Source: Acidobacteriota bacterium (GTDB lineage: Bacteria > Acidobacteriota > Terriglobia > Bryobacterales > Bryobacteraceae). Taken from it: 64,000 bases of DNA. The notes under the pieces were generated by a model that saw nothing but the letters and a program-made list of their open reading frames with translations, did no database searches and had not been told where the DNA came from. Each line of letters begins with the position of its first letter. Positions within the stretch are counted from its first letter, which is position 1. Position numbers and translations under genes: made by a program. The stretch lies in NCBI GenBank assembly GCA_016185425.1, contig JACPNQ010000002.1, positions 79,808 through 143,807 of the forward strand. Reading direction: 5' to 3'. Shown piece after piece: positions 46,440 to 55,358 of this stretch.

Positions 46440-47052
46440 TTAACCACTAGCCTCGACGAGGTCAATCAACCGCGGGTTCTTTCCGATAAGGTGGCTTGGC
46501 GCGATTCCAGTCCCGTCAGCGACAACATATCGGAGCGCCCCCATCAATTCCCGATCAGACCATGGTCCCGACTCAAGTGCGAATCTGCCGTAATTTAAGC
46601 TATCGCCTTGGCCATATCCCCCGCGGTCTGCGTAAAAGGAGGGAACGCAACAGCGAACGGCGTAAGCACATAAAAAAGCACAACCACGCGTGCCGGCCAG
46701 GCGAAGACGATTGCGAAGATGCCCCACGGCAGTCCGGCCAAATAACCTGCCGAAACTGGCGCCACTAGAGACAGCCAAACTATCAAATTCACGGCCCACT
46801 CCGGATATTCCAATTGTGGAAGCTGTAGGCTCGCGCTCGCGCCCAACTTACGCCAGATTTTCCTCCGGCGTAATCTGGGCACCAGCAATTCGAGCGTTGC
46901 CGATGGGGTTACAGAGCTTTGTTGTCCACCCGCAAACGAACAGCGCCGGACACGTCATCAAGACTCGAATCGTCGGTCAACTCACCTTCGGCGAATTTCA
47001 CACGAAACGAATTCTCGATGCTCGCAATCAACGCCTGTACGTCGGCATCCAT
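46440..47052 (-). pseudogene. Broken acyl-carrier-like/two-span membrane protein gene
   Basis: Three reading frames add up to one protein type. Frame one, from ATG 47052, reads ADVQALIASIENSFRVKFAE and stops at 46909. Frame two reads TPSATLELLVPRLRRRKIW, LQLPQLEYPEWAV, then two membrane spans and FPPFTQTAGDMAKAIA to 46595. Frame three reads LNYGRFALESGPWSDRELM and ends at 46440. This order (carrier-like part, LEALLPR-type segment, two spans, 'NYGR' segment, second carrier-like part) matches a family I know from planctomycetes and acidobacteria. The gene is inactivated by at least two frame changes. Confidence 0.6.
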
Positions 47053-47070
47053 CAAGTCAAGCAAAGAGGC

Positions 47071-49305
47071 CTACCCCCTCCGCATCTCCTCCCGGATCAA
47101 CTCCAATATCTCCGCCTTTTCCTCCGGTGTCGTCAGCTCTTGCTCCAACCGCCGCAACGCCACCCCAACCACATCACGGTGATGCAGCTTCGATCCCAAC
47201 CCCTCCCGCTCCGTCAACGTCAGCCAGATATCGTGCAGCCGGTCCACATCCTCCGGCCACAACCGCGGCGGATGCGGCCCCAGATTCACATACGTCGGCT
47301 TCCGGTCCGGACTGATAATCTCCAGCGAAAACGGATGCCGCGGCTCTGGCAACTGCTCCCACGCCAGCCCAATCCGCCGGGCCAGCTCATCGCTCGCCAT
47401 CCGCGGCGAAATCCCCGTCACCAGCCGCGACGCCTGCAACCGCGCCGCCGCCTGCATCATCGCCTGGAACGGATCGCTCGCCGGCACCACCAGCAACTCC
47501 ACCGGCTTCCCTTCCCGCTCCGCCACCGTCACCACTCGCGAGAACAACTCCTGCTCATACGTCCCGAACAACTGGTCTTCCTGCAGTTCAAACTCGCCCG
47601 CACCCGCTGAAATCGGATGCACCGTCATCACCACAACGTCATGGCGCCGCAGATTCGTCTTCTCCAAAACCCGCTTCAAGTGCTCCATGTTGTTGTAGTC
47701 GCGCAACGCCACCAGCACGCACCCCGGGCGCGCCTTCAAATGCGCCACGTCAACCTGCGGCTGATGATCCAGATTGAACTCTTCCAACCCATGCTTTGCT
47801 CCAGCAGCCGCCCGCCGCTGATTCAGCCGCTCGGAAATCAGAAACACGACGAATAACACCAGCGTGCACGAAAGACCATAGATAGTCGCAATTTTCTTCG
47901 TGAACAGATTCGCGATCGCCACAAAGAACAGCATCAGCACCGTCACCGCAAGCCCGATCGGCCATTCGCGCCCGCCGATCTTCAAGTTGAACGGAGTCTT
48001 GTACTCCTGATCTGTGCGCTGGAACCGCAGCGCCAACACACCCAAACCCTTCAGGAAGAAACTCCACACAACGCCGAACGCATACGCTTCACCCAACAGA
48101 TACAGATTGCCACCGCTGCCAACAATCGTCACCACCTGCATCAGCGTGATCAGGTTCACTATGCGGAACGTCGTGCCGAACTTCTTGTGCGGCTTGCGGA
48201 ACCAGTTCAACAACACGCCATCTTCCGCAACCCGGTTCAACACGCCATTCGCGCCGATCAGACTCGTATTCACCGCGCCTGAGAGAATGAGCACACCGAT
48301 GATCACCACGAAGATGTGGAAGATCAGCTTCAGCAGATGCGGTCCCTCGAGGCTCATTGCGAGCCCGCCCAGCAAGTTGTCCTTGTACTGCGGCCGGATC
48401 GCATCGGGAATAATCATCACGGCCAGAATCGATAAAAGCCCCGTCGACAACGTCGCGTAGATGCAAACGATGTTCGCCGTGATCCGCAGGTTCTTCAGCT
48501 TCGGATACGCAATCTCGCGATAGACCTGCGCCAGCGTTTCAAACCCGCTCATCGCCAGCAGCGAATGGCCGAACGCCACCACCATCATCACCAACGGCAA
48601 CTGCGCCCAGAACGTTCCATGCAGCCACCCCAGCGATTCTTCATTCATCTGCAGGTTCGCCGGCGTCGGCGGCGGAGGCAGCGGCGCGCCACCCCTCACC
48701 AGCAGCGTGATGCCGCACCAGATCAACATGCAAACGACCATTACCGTCGTCGCCTGCATAATCCGCAGCGCGTGCCCCGACGACTCGTGGATTCCGCGAA
48801 TATTTGACCGCCAGAACCACCCAGTCACTACGACCGAGAAGAACACCGCAAACTGATTCGGATCCACATGCATCTGCTGATGCGCCAACTCCGCCATCTC
48901 GTTCACCAGATGCCCAAGATACTGCCCCGCCGACACCGCGGAGATAGGTCCCGTCAGTATGTAATCGACCACAAGCGCCGACACCGACAACTTCGCCATC
49001 GACGGCCCAATCGAATCGCGCACAACCACATACACGCCACCACGCACGAACATGCCGCAGCTTTCCATGTAAATGGAGCGCACCGCAAAGCTAAAGAACA
49101 TCACCGCCAGGACAAACCACGGCGCCGACTTTCCGATGGCGGATTCGGTAATCCCGCCCACGTAGTACATCGTGGATGCGAGATCGGAGAGGACGATGGC
49201 GGCCCCGCGCCAGAACGAGATAAACGAGAGGGCAACTGTGGTGGCAACGACGACTTTCGCTGTCGTTGCCGTCCGCTGAGCGGGATCAGACATTCCAGAT
49301 TTCAT
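47071..49305 (-). CDS. APC-family amino-acid permease with C-terminal USP-like domain
   Basis: About 744 residues from ATG 49305, preceded by TTGGGAGCG. Residues ~10-480 hold about 12-14 spans of an APC transporter (SFISFWRGAAIVLSDLASTMYY). The C-terminal cytoplasmic region (about 500-744) begins with CVLVALRDYNNMEHLKRVL and looks like a universal-stress-protein-type domain (ELLVVPASDPFQAMMQAAAR). Such domains often bind nucleotides and tune transport. A mutated copy of the segment around residues 609-668 lies 1260 bases downstream. Substrate is unknown. Confidence 0.82.
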   Translation of the reverse strand: MKSGMSDPAQRTATTAKVVVATTVALSFISFWRGAAIVLSDLASTMYYVGGITESAIGKSAPWFVLAVMFFSFAVRSIYMESCGMFVRGGVYVVVRDSIGPSMAKLSVSALVVDYILTGPISAVSAGQYLGHLVNEMAELAHQQMHVDPNQFAVFFSVVVTGWFWRSNIRGIHESSGHALRIMQATTVMVVCMLIWCGITLLVRGGAPLPPPPTPANLQMNEESLGWLHGTFWAQLPLVMMVVAFGHSLLAMSGFETLAQVYREIAYPKLKNLRITANIVCIYATLSTGLLSILAVMIIPDAIRPQYKDNLLGGLAMSLEGPHLLKLIFHIFVVIIGVLILSGAVNTSLIGANGVLNRVAEDGVLLNWFRKPHKKFGTTFRIVNLITLMQVVTIVGSGGNLYLLGEAYAFGVVWSFFLKGLGVLALRFQRTDQEYKTPFNLKIGGREWPIGLAVTVLMLFFVAIANLFTKKIATIYGLSCTLVLFVVFLISERLNQRRAAAGAKHGLEEFNLDHQPQVDVAHLKARPGCVLVALRDYNNMEHLKRVLEKTNLRRHDVVVMTVHPISAGAGEFELQEDQLFGTYEQELFSRVVTVAEREGKPVELLVVPASDPFQAMMQAAARLQASRLVTGISPRMASDELARRIGLAWEQLPEPRHPFSLEIISPDRKPTYVNLGPHPPRLWPEDVDRLHDIWLTLTEREGLGSKLHHRDVVGVALRRLEQELTTPEEKAEILELIREEMRRG

Positions 49306-49339
49306 GATAGCGCTCCCAATGAGGCACGATAGGAGTGAA

Positions 49340-50635
49340 ATGCAAACTCCTCCGCATGTTGCCGAGATTGTCGGCCGGCTGCATGCCAACGGCCGCCAAG
49401 CCTACCTCGTCGGCGGCTGCGTCCGTGATATCCTTCTGAACCGTGAACCCAAGGATTGGGACGTCGCCACCGACGCCCCTCCGGATGAGCTCACTCGCCT
49501 CTTCGACGGCGCCAACCAAATCGGCGCGCACTTCGGCGTGGTCTTATGGAACAACGTCGAAATCGCCACATTCCGCAGCGATGGGCCCTATAGCGACGGC
49601 CGCCGGCCAGACTCGGTCCGCTTTGAAACGAACCCGGTCAATGACGCAATGCGTCGTGACTTCACCATCAACGGGCTCTTCTTCAACACCGCCACCAACG
49701 AAGTCCTCGACTACGTCAACGGCCGCGCCGACCTCGCCAACCGCTTGATCCGCGCCATCGGCGACCCAACGCGGCGCTTCGCCGAAGACTACCTCCGCAT
49801 GCTCCGCGCCGTTCGCTTCGCGGCCCGCTTCGGTTTCGATATTGAAGAGCGCACAGCGAATGCCATTCGCGCCCACAGCCGCGAGATCGTGAGAGTGGCC
49901 GCCGAACGAACGCGCGATGAACTGACGCGGATTCTCACCGAAGGCCATGCGCGCCGAGGTTTCGAGCTCCTCGATAACCTGAACATCCTTGAGTACATCC
50001 TCCCCGAAATAAAGGCGATGCAGGGCGTCGCACAGCCCCCGGAATTCCATCCCGAAGGCGATGTCTGGACGCATACGCTCCTGATGCTCGAAGGTCTGCA
50101 AAACCCGCCCATCACGCTAGCATGGGGCGTCCTCCTTCACGACGTCGGCAAACCGCCGACGTACGAGGTAGCCGACCGCATCCGCTTCAACGGCCATGCC
50201 GGGAAGGGCGCGGATATGGCCGCGGAGATACTGGGCCGCCTCCGCTATTCGACCACGATAATCGAGACGGTCCGCGACCTCGTCGCCCAGCACATGAAGT
50301 TCATCGCCGTACCGAAAATGAGAGAGAGCACCAGGAAGCGCTTCCTCCGCCAGCCTATCTTCACGGAGCTGCTGGAGTTGCATCGCCTCGACTGCGAGAG
50401 CTCCCACCATCACATGGAAACCTACGACACCTGCAAGCGCGCCCTGGCGGAGCTTCCCGAGGAGACGCTTCGCCCCAAGCCGCTTCTGACCGGGTCCGAC
50501 CTCCTTGCGCTCGGCTTCCCCGAAGGCCCCGCGATCGGCAAGATCCTCAGTCAAATCGAAGACGCTCAGCTCGAAGGAACCATCACCACACGGCAAGCCG
50601 CCGAGGCCTTCGCCCTGGAACAGTTCCCCCGGTGA
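49340..50635 (+). CDS. CCA tRNA nucleotidyltransferase / poly(A) polymerase family with HD domain
   Basis: 431 residues from ATG 49340, which follows ATAGGAGTGAA. The head domain shows YLVGGCVRDILLNREPKDWD with the DxD metal pair, then RRDFTINGLFF and DPTRRFAEDYLRMLRAVRFA. The C-terminal HD domain has LLHDVGKPPTYE. It adds or repairs the 3' CCA of tRNAs; the HD part gives phosphatase or phosphodiesterase activity. The start is divergent from the permease with 34 bases between. Confidence 0.9.
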   Translation: MQTPPHVAEIVGRLHANGRQAYLVGGCVRDILLNREPKDWDVATDAPPDELTRLFDGANQIGAHFGVVLWNNVEIATFRSDGPYSDGRRPDSVRFETNPVNDAMRRDFTINGLFFNTATNEVLDYVNGRADLANRLIRAIGDPTRRFAEDYLRMLRAVRFAARFGFDIEERTANAIRAHSREIVRVAAERTRDELTRILTEGHARRGFELLDNLNILEYILPEIKAMQGVAQPPEFHPEGDVWTHTLLMLEGLQNPPITLAWGVLLHDVGKPPTYEVADRIRFNGHAGKGADMAAEILGRLRYSTTIIETVRDLVAQHMKFIAVPKMRESTRKRFLRQPIFTELLELHRLDCESSHHHMETYDTCKRALAELPEETLRPKPLLTGSDLLALGFPEGPAIGKILSQIEDAQLEGTITTRQAAEAFALEQFPR

Positions 50636-50642
50636 CCGTTCG

Positions 50643-51125
50643 CTAGAGCGCCAGCTTGGGCGCCATCATCCACTTCAGCACCCCGCGCGGCTGCACACCG
50701 AAATCCATCAAATCGATCCGCACCATCGCGCCCTTCTTGAAATCCACCCGCAGTTCCGGCGTCGCCAGCAGATGCCCGGTAAACGAACCCATATGCGGCT
50801 CATGCCCCACCAGCAGTAGACTCGGCTCGTTTCGCAGCGTCCGTACTTCCGCCCACGTGTCCACAGGCGAGGCCATCGGCGTCAGCTTCGTCGACTTCGC
50901 CAACTCTTCCGAATACCCCATGATCTCCGCCGCCAGTTCCGCCGTCTGCCGCGCGCGTACATACGGACTCGTCACAATCAGCGACGGTGCAACACCCGCG
51001 ATGCGCGCGCGCTTCAGAATTTCGCGCAACCGTTTGACGCCCTCGGTTGTGAGGGCACGATCGGCATCCGCCTGCCCTGGCCGGGCGTCCTCGGCGATGC
51101 CATGCCGGAGGAGGTAGATCTGCAT
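50643..51125 (-). CDS. sixA: SixA-type phosphohistidine phosphatase
   Basis: 160 residues of the histidine phosphatase superfamily. The RHG motif lies in YLLRHGIAEDARPG and the second catalytic histidine in LLLVGHEPHMGS. SixA removes phosphate from histidines of HPt domains; an HPt gene lies at the start of this window but far away. It ends seven bases from the convergent CCA enzyme gene. Confidence 0.88.
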   Translation of the reverse strand: MQIYLLRHGIAEDARPGQADADRALTTEGVKRLREILKRARIAGVAPSLIVTSPYVRARQTAELAAEIMGYSEELAKSTKLTPMASPVDTWAEVRTLRNEPSLLLVGHEPHMGSFTGHLLATPELRVDFKKGAMVRIDLMDFGVQPRGVLKWMMAPKLAL

Positions 51126-51171
51126 AGCCTGTCGAAAGACTCTCTAATTCTGTCATACTCGCTCCTTTCCC

Positions 51172-52377
51172 ATGCGCGAAGTCCTCAAGCGTGACAACTG
51201 GCCCATTCTCGCCGCCGGTGCCGCACTCGCTCTCAGCGTCGTTTCCATCGCGGCATCCCAGATCTGCCTCGGAGCCGCTATCGTTCTCACAATCCGCCAA
51301 TGGCGTTCCGCGAGATACCCCCCAGGGGCATATCTGCTCCTCTTCTTCTTTGTGTGGACACTCCTCGCCGCGGGGCTCTCCAACTCGCCCATGAGCGCCT
51401 GGCCGCAGGTCCGCAAGTTCTACGTCTACCTCATCGTTCCTTGCCTCGCCGCCGCCTATCGAGGTCGCGTGGCCGCCCGCACAATCCTCCTGACGATGGG
51501 CCTCGGCGGAACGCTCTCCGCGGCATGGAGCCTCCTCCAGTACGCCAAGAAATACTCCGCCGCCAAAGCAGCGGGCGTCAACTTCACCGACGCCTACATC
51601 GCCGCTCGAATCACCGGCTTCATGTCCCACTGGATGACCTTTGGCGGCACGATGATGGCCGTCTTCCTTCTCGGCACGGCATACATACTCTTCTGCAAAC
51701 CCATCCGCTGGCGCGTCCCCGCGGCGCTCGCGATCGTCGCAATAGCCATCTTCCTCGCCTGGACCCGCGGCATCTGGATCGGCACGTTCGCCGGCACGCT
51801 CTATCTCATCTGGTTCTGGCGTAAACTCTTCGTCATCGCCTTGCCAATATTGGCGATCGTAAGCTTCGCCGTCATGCCGCAGCCCGAGAAGGACCGCGTC
51901 CTCTCTATCACGCAACCCCGCGGCGACACCGACTCCAATTCCCACCGCAAAGCTCTCTTCTGGACCGGGATCGAGATCATCAAAGCGCACCCGCTCGTCG
52001 GAATCGGCCCCGAACAAGTCCAACGAAACTTCGAACGCTACGCTCCCGAATACATCCCGCGCCCGTTTCCGCGCTCGTGGTGGTACGGGCACCTTCACAA
52101 CATCTATATCCAGTTCTCCGCCGATCGCGGTATCCCCGCCATGCTCGCCATCATCGGCTTTTTCGTCTGGTCGACCTGGACGATCGCGCGTGCCGCCATG
52201 CACGCGAACGACGAGGTCAAGTGGATGCTCCACGGCGCCGCTGCCTTTGCGATCGGCATCCTCGTCACCGGGGTATTCGAGCACAACCTCGCCGACAGTG
52301 AAATCCTCATGCTCGCGCTCGGGCTGGTCACGCTAGGTTGCAGTCTCGCGACTGATCGTAATAATATACCCGTATAG
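51172..52377 (+). CDS. O-antigen ligase family membrane protein
   Basis: 401 residues, about ten spans. The WaaL-type loop has LFWTGIEIIKAHPLVGIGPE, and WWYGHLHNIYIQFSADRGIP carries the His used for lipid-linked sugar handling in this family. It would link an undecaprenyl-bound glycan to a lipid or protein acceptor. It is the third Wzy/WaaL-type protein in the window and is separate from the main glycan locus. Its stop codon lies inside the copper operator. Confidence 0.85.
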   Translation: MREVLKRDNWPILAAGAALALSVVSIAASQICLGAAIVLTIRQWRSARYPPGAYLLLFFFVWTLLAAGLSNSPMSAWPQVRKFYVYLIVPCLAAAYRGRVAARTILLTMGLGGTLSAAWSLLQYAKKYSAAKAAGVNFTDAYIAARITGFMSHWMTFGGTMMAVFLLGTAYILFCKPIRWRVPAALAIVAIAIFLAWTRGIWIGTFAGTLYLIWFWRKLFVIALPILAIVSFAVMPQPEKDRVLSITQPRGDTDSNSHRKALFWTGIEIIKAHPLVGIGPEQVQRNFERYAPEYIPRPFPRSWWYGHLHNIYIQFSADRGIPAMLAIIGFFVWSTWTIARAAMHANDEVKWMLHGAAAFAIGILVTGVFEHNLADSEILMLALGLVTLGCSLATDRNNIPV

Positions 52378-52383
52378 GGTATA
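52338..52383 (+). promoter_or_regulatory. CsoR-type operator overlapping a candidate copZA promoter
   Basis: The perfect inverted repeat TATACCC-GTATA-GGGTATA spans 52365-52383, with the ligase stop TAG at 52375-52377 inside it and copZ starting at 52390. TTGCAG (52338) and TAATAT (52362) with an 18-base spacer could be the promoter, placing the operator over the -10 and start site. The form matches copper-responsive CsoR operators, and csoR is third in the operon. Binding is inferred. Confidence 0.7.
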
Positions 52384-52389
52384 TAAATC

Positions 52390-52584
52390 ATGAGCACCAT
52401 AGCACTGAAGATTGACGGCATGCACTGCCAGTCCTGCGTCGCCCGCGTGAGGCGCGCTCTTGAGAACGTGGACGGCATCACGATCAATGAAGTCCAGGTA
52501 GGATCGGCCTCCGTGGACACCGAAAACCCGGATGCCGCTATCGCCGCCGTGAACAAAGCAGGCTATCCAGCCCATGTCCTCTGA
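52390..52584 (+). CDS. copZ: Copper chaperone, HMA domain
   Basis: 64 residues, a single heavy-metal-associated domain. The copper site is the CxxC of [18 protein letters not shown]. It delivers Cu(I) to the P-type ATPase encoded next. It overlaps copA by 11 bases. There is no strong ribosome site, only AGGG ten bases upstream inside the operator. Confidence 0.93.
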   Translation: MSTIALKIDGMHCQSCVARVRRALENVDGITINEVQVGSASVDTENPDAAIAAVNKAGYPAHVL

Positions 52585-54646
52585 ATCCATTCGTATACCA
52601 ATACGGGGTATGACTTGTGCTGCTTGCGTCGGCCACATTGAGCGGGCCCTACAGTCGGTTGACGGCGTCAGGTCCACTGCCGTCAACCTCCTCGCGAACG
52701 AAGCGACCGTAACTTTCGACTCCACTCGGACCAGCTTTCCCGGCTTGCGGGCCGCCATCGAGGATGCCGGCTATGAGGCCGCCGAACCTGTCGACGAATT
52801 TCCGGCCGTTCGGCGGCGCGCCGTCATCGCGCTCATTCTCGGCTTTGCCGCGATGGCATCCATGCCGTTTGCCGGCCACGACTCAACCATCGCTCGCTAC
52901 GCCCAACTGGCGGCCAGCGTATTCGTCATGGCTTGGCCGGGCCGCGAATACTATATCCGGGCCGCGCAGGGCCTTCGCCACCGCCGGTTCGACATGAGCA
53001 CGCTCATCGCGATTGGCACCGGCTCGGCCTTTCTCTATTCATTGGCCGCGACGCTCGCACCGCACGCCTTCCACAGCCGTGGCCTCATGCCCGATGTCTA
53101 CTACGAGGCCGTTATCTTCATCATCGCCCTCGTGCTGACGGGCAGGATGTTCGAAGTCCGGGCTCGCCGGGAAACGGCCGCCGCGCTTCGGCAGCTCGCC
53201 GAACTACAGCCCCGCACGGCCACGATCCTCCGCGGGGGCCAACAGGCCGAAGTCCCGATCGAACAGGTCCGGCCCGGCGACACGGCACTCCTTAAACCCG
53301 GCGCGCGCATCCCCGTCGATGGCCTCATCGAATCCGGCGAATCGGCCGTCGATGAATCCATGCTTACCGGCGAACCGGTACCCGTCGTCAAACGCCCTGG
53401 CGACCGGCTCTCGGCTGGAACCATTAACGGCTTAGGGGTTGTCCATCTACACGTTACCGCCGTCGGAGAAGCTACCGCTCTCGCCCAGATCGGGCGGATG
53501 ATGCGCGAGGCCCAGTCGACGCGGGCTCCAATGCAAAAGCTCGCCGACCAGGTCAGTGCCATTTTCGTTCCGGCCGTCCTCGTTATCGCTCTCGCCACCT
53601 TTCTGATTTGGCTTGCCATTGGCGCCGATCCCGGCCGCGCTCTTTCCGCCGCCGTTGCCGTGCTCATCATCGCCTGCCCCTGCGCCATGGGCCTCGCCAT
53701 TCCGGCGGCAGTGATGGTGGCGACAGGCCGCGCCGCTTCGATGGGTGTTCTCATCAAGGGCGGCGAGGCCCTGGAACGGCTCGCCGCGGTCGACACGGTT
53801 GTCGTCGACAAGACCGGCACAATCACCGAAGGCCGCCCCACTGTTACGCAGTATTCCGGCACCCCCGAAGATCTCCCGCTCATCGCCGCGGTGGAAGCCC
53901 TGAGCGAACATCCGCTGGCCCAGAGCATCGTTCGATACAACCGGTCACCCCTGCCGCCGGTTTCTGATTTTCAAGCAGTCCCCGGACACGGTGCGACGGG
54001 CCTCGTTGACGGCCGCGAAGTCCGCGTCGGCCGGCCCACATGGGTCGGCGACGGCAGTTCCGGCAGCATCGCCGCGACGATCGACGGCCTGCCCGCCGGC
54101 GCATTCGAAGTCGACGACCCGGTGAAGCCAACTTCCCGCGAGGCGATCCGGACGCTCCAGGGCATGGGCCTCCAGGTCGGCATGCTCACCGGCGACCGCG
54201 AGGCCGCCGCGCGCCAGGTAGCCGCTTCGGTCGGAATCACCGATGTCACGGCCGAGGTCCTGCCCGGCGGCAAGCGCGACGCCATTCGCGCCCATCAGGA
54301 AGGCGGACACAAAGTCGCGATGGTCGGCGACGGGGTCAACGACGGCCCGGCGCTCGCCCAGGCCGACGCCGGAATAGCGATGGCGTCCGGCTCGGGTATC
54401 GCCGTCGAAGCAGGCGATGTGACGCTGCTTCGCAACGATCTGCGTGCCGTCGCGGGCGCCATTCGCCTTTCGAAAGCGACGGTCCGGATCATGCGGCAGA
54501 ACCTCTTTTGGGCCTTTTGCTATAACGCCGCGGGCATTCCCGTCGCCGTGCTGGGCCTGCTCAACCCGATCGTTGCGAGCGCCGCGATGGCGTTCAGTTC
54601 CTTCAGTGTTCTCGCGAACAGCCTTCGCCTCCGGAGATTCCAGTGA
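52574..54646 (+). CDS. copA: Cu(I)-exporting P1B-type ATPase
   Basis: 690 residues. One N-terminal HMA domain ([15 protein letters not shown], residues ~11-25), eight spans, the actuator motif [11 protein letters not shown], the membrane CPC in [15 protein letters not shown], the phosphorylation site DKTGTITEG, the HP motif LSEHPLAQ and the hinge [18 protein letters not shown]. All catalytic landmarks are present. It pumps Cu(I) out of the cytoplasm. It carries a second CsoR-like sequence in its early codons (52594-52612). Confidence 0.95.
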   Translation: MSSESIRIPIRGMTCAACVGHIERALQSVDGVRSTAVNLLANEATVTFDSTRTSFPGLRAAIEDAGYEAAEPVDEFPAVRRRAVIALILGFAAMASMPFAGHDSTIARYAQLAASVFVMAWPGREYYIRAAQGLRHRRFDMSTLIAIGTGSAFLYSLAATLAPHAFHSRGLMPDVYYEAVIFIIALVLTGRMFEVRARRETAAALRQLAELQPRTATILRGGQQAEVPIEQVRPGDTALLKPGARIPVDGLIESGESAVDESMLTGEPVPVVKRPGDRLSAGTINGLGVVHLHVTAVGEATALAQIGRMMREAQSTRAPMQKLADQVSAIFVPAVLVIALATFLIWLAIGADPGRALSAAVAVLIIACPCAMGLAIPAAVMVATGRAASMGVLIKGGEALERLAAVDTVVVDKTGTITEGRPTVTQYSGTPEDLPLIAAVEALSEHPLAQSIVRYNRSPLPPVSDFQAVPGHGATGLVDGREVRVGRPTWVGDGSSGSIAATIDGLPAGAFEVDDPVKPTSREAIRTLQGMGLQVGMLTGDREAAARQVAASVGITDVTAEVLPGGKRDAIRAHQEGGHKVAMVGDGVNDGPALAQADAGIAMASGSGIAVEAGDVTLLRNDLRAVAGAIRLSKATVRIMRQNLFWAFCYNAAGIPVAVLGLLNPIVASAAMAFSSFSVLANSLRLRRFQ
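52594..52612 (+). promoter_or_regulatory. Second, imperfect CsoR-like site inside copA
   Basis: TATACCA-ATACG-GGGTATG has the same 7-5-7 layout as the perfect operator 229 bases upstream and matches 12 of its 14 arm bases. It encodes the conserved IPIRGMT codons of copA, so the match may partly reflect protein sequence. Possible auxiliary operator. Confidence 0.4.
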
Positions 54647-54882
54647 TGCGCAAAGAAGCCGCCCTCAAACGTCTTAAGCGGATCGAAGGCCAGGTCCGCG
54701 GCCTGACAAAGATGGTCGAGGAGGACCGCTACTGCATGGACGTACAGATGCAGATCGCCGCCGTCCAGCAGGCCCTCCGCGCCGTCAGCCAGGAGCTCAT
54801 GCACAAGCACCTTGAGCATTGCGTGCACGGACCCGACCAATACAAAGAGATGCTCGACCTGATCTACAAGTATTCCCGCTAG
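54643..54882 (+). CDS. csoR: CsoR-family copper-sensing repressor
   Basis: 79 residues (GTG 54643 or ATG 54646, both overlapping the copA stop). All-helical DUF156 fold: [19 protein letters not shown], then Cys31 in DRYCMDVQ and His56/Cys60 in HKHLEHCV, the x-H-C copper ligand set with the spacing of known CsoR proteins. It represses copZ-copA until Cu(I) binds, acting most likely at the operator 52365-52383. Nickel- or formaldehyde-sensing relatives are excluded by the cysteine pair and the operon. Confidence 0.92.
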   Translation: MMRKEAALKRLKRIEGQVRGLTKMVEEDRYCMDVQMQIAAVQQALRAVSQELMHKHLEHCVHGPDQYKEMLDLIYKYSR

Positions 54883-55358
54883 GCCTCGCTGATAACGACC
54901 GACTGCATCACATCGCCCTGCTGAATAGCATCGACGACATCCTGCCCGCTCGTCACCTTCCCGAACACGGTGTGTTTGCCGTTCAGCCAGGGGCACGCCA
55001 CGTGGGTGATGAAGAACTGGCTGCCATTCGTTCCGGGACCGGCATTTGCCATGGAGATGACACCGCGCTGGTGCGTATTCGGATTACCGGCAAGCTCGTC
55101 TTCAAAGCGGTAGCCTGGGCCGCCGCGGCCGGTACCCTCCGGGTCGCCAGTCTGGATCATGAAGTCCGGAATCACGCGGTGGAATACGATGCCATCGTAA
55201 AACTTGTCGTTCGCCAGGAAGACGAAGTTGTTGACGGTTTTCGGCGCCGAAGCCGCATCGAGATCGAGCGTGATCACGCCGCGGTTAGTCGTGATGGCGA
55301 CGGAATATTTCTTGGCCGGGTCTATGCCCATAGCCGGGTACGAAGGGTATTGCTTCAT
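54879..55358 (-). CDS. Cyclophilin-type peptidyl-prolyl cis-trans isomerase
   Basis: 159 residues without a signal peptide, so cytoplasmic. Landmarks are YDGIVFHRVIPDFMIQTGDP with the catalytic arginine, GTNGSQFFITHVACPWLNGK and HTVFGKVTSGQDVV. It accelerates proline isomerisation during folding. The ATG overlaps the ManC stop (ATGA). Convergent with csoR, sharing the CTAG at the stops. Confidence 0.93.
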   Translation of the reverse strand: MKQYPSYPAMGIDPAKKYSVAITTNRGVITLDLDAASAPKTVNNFVFLANDKFYDGIVFHRVIPDFMIQTGDPEGTGRGGPGYRFEDELAGNPNTHQRGVISMANAGPGTNGSQFFITHVACPWLNGKHTVFGKVTSGQDVVDAIQQGDVMQSVVISEA

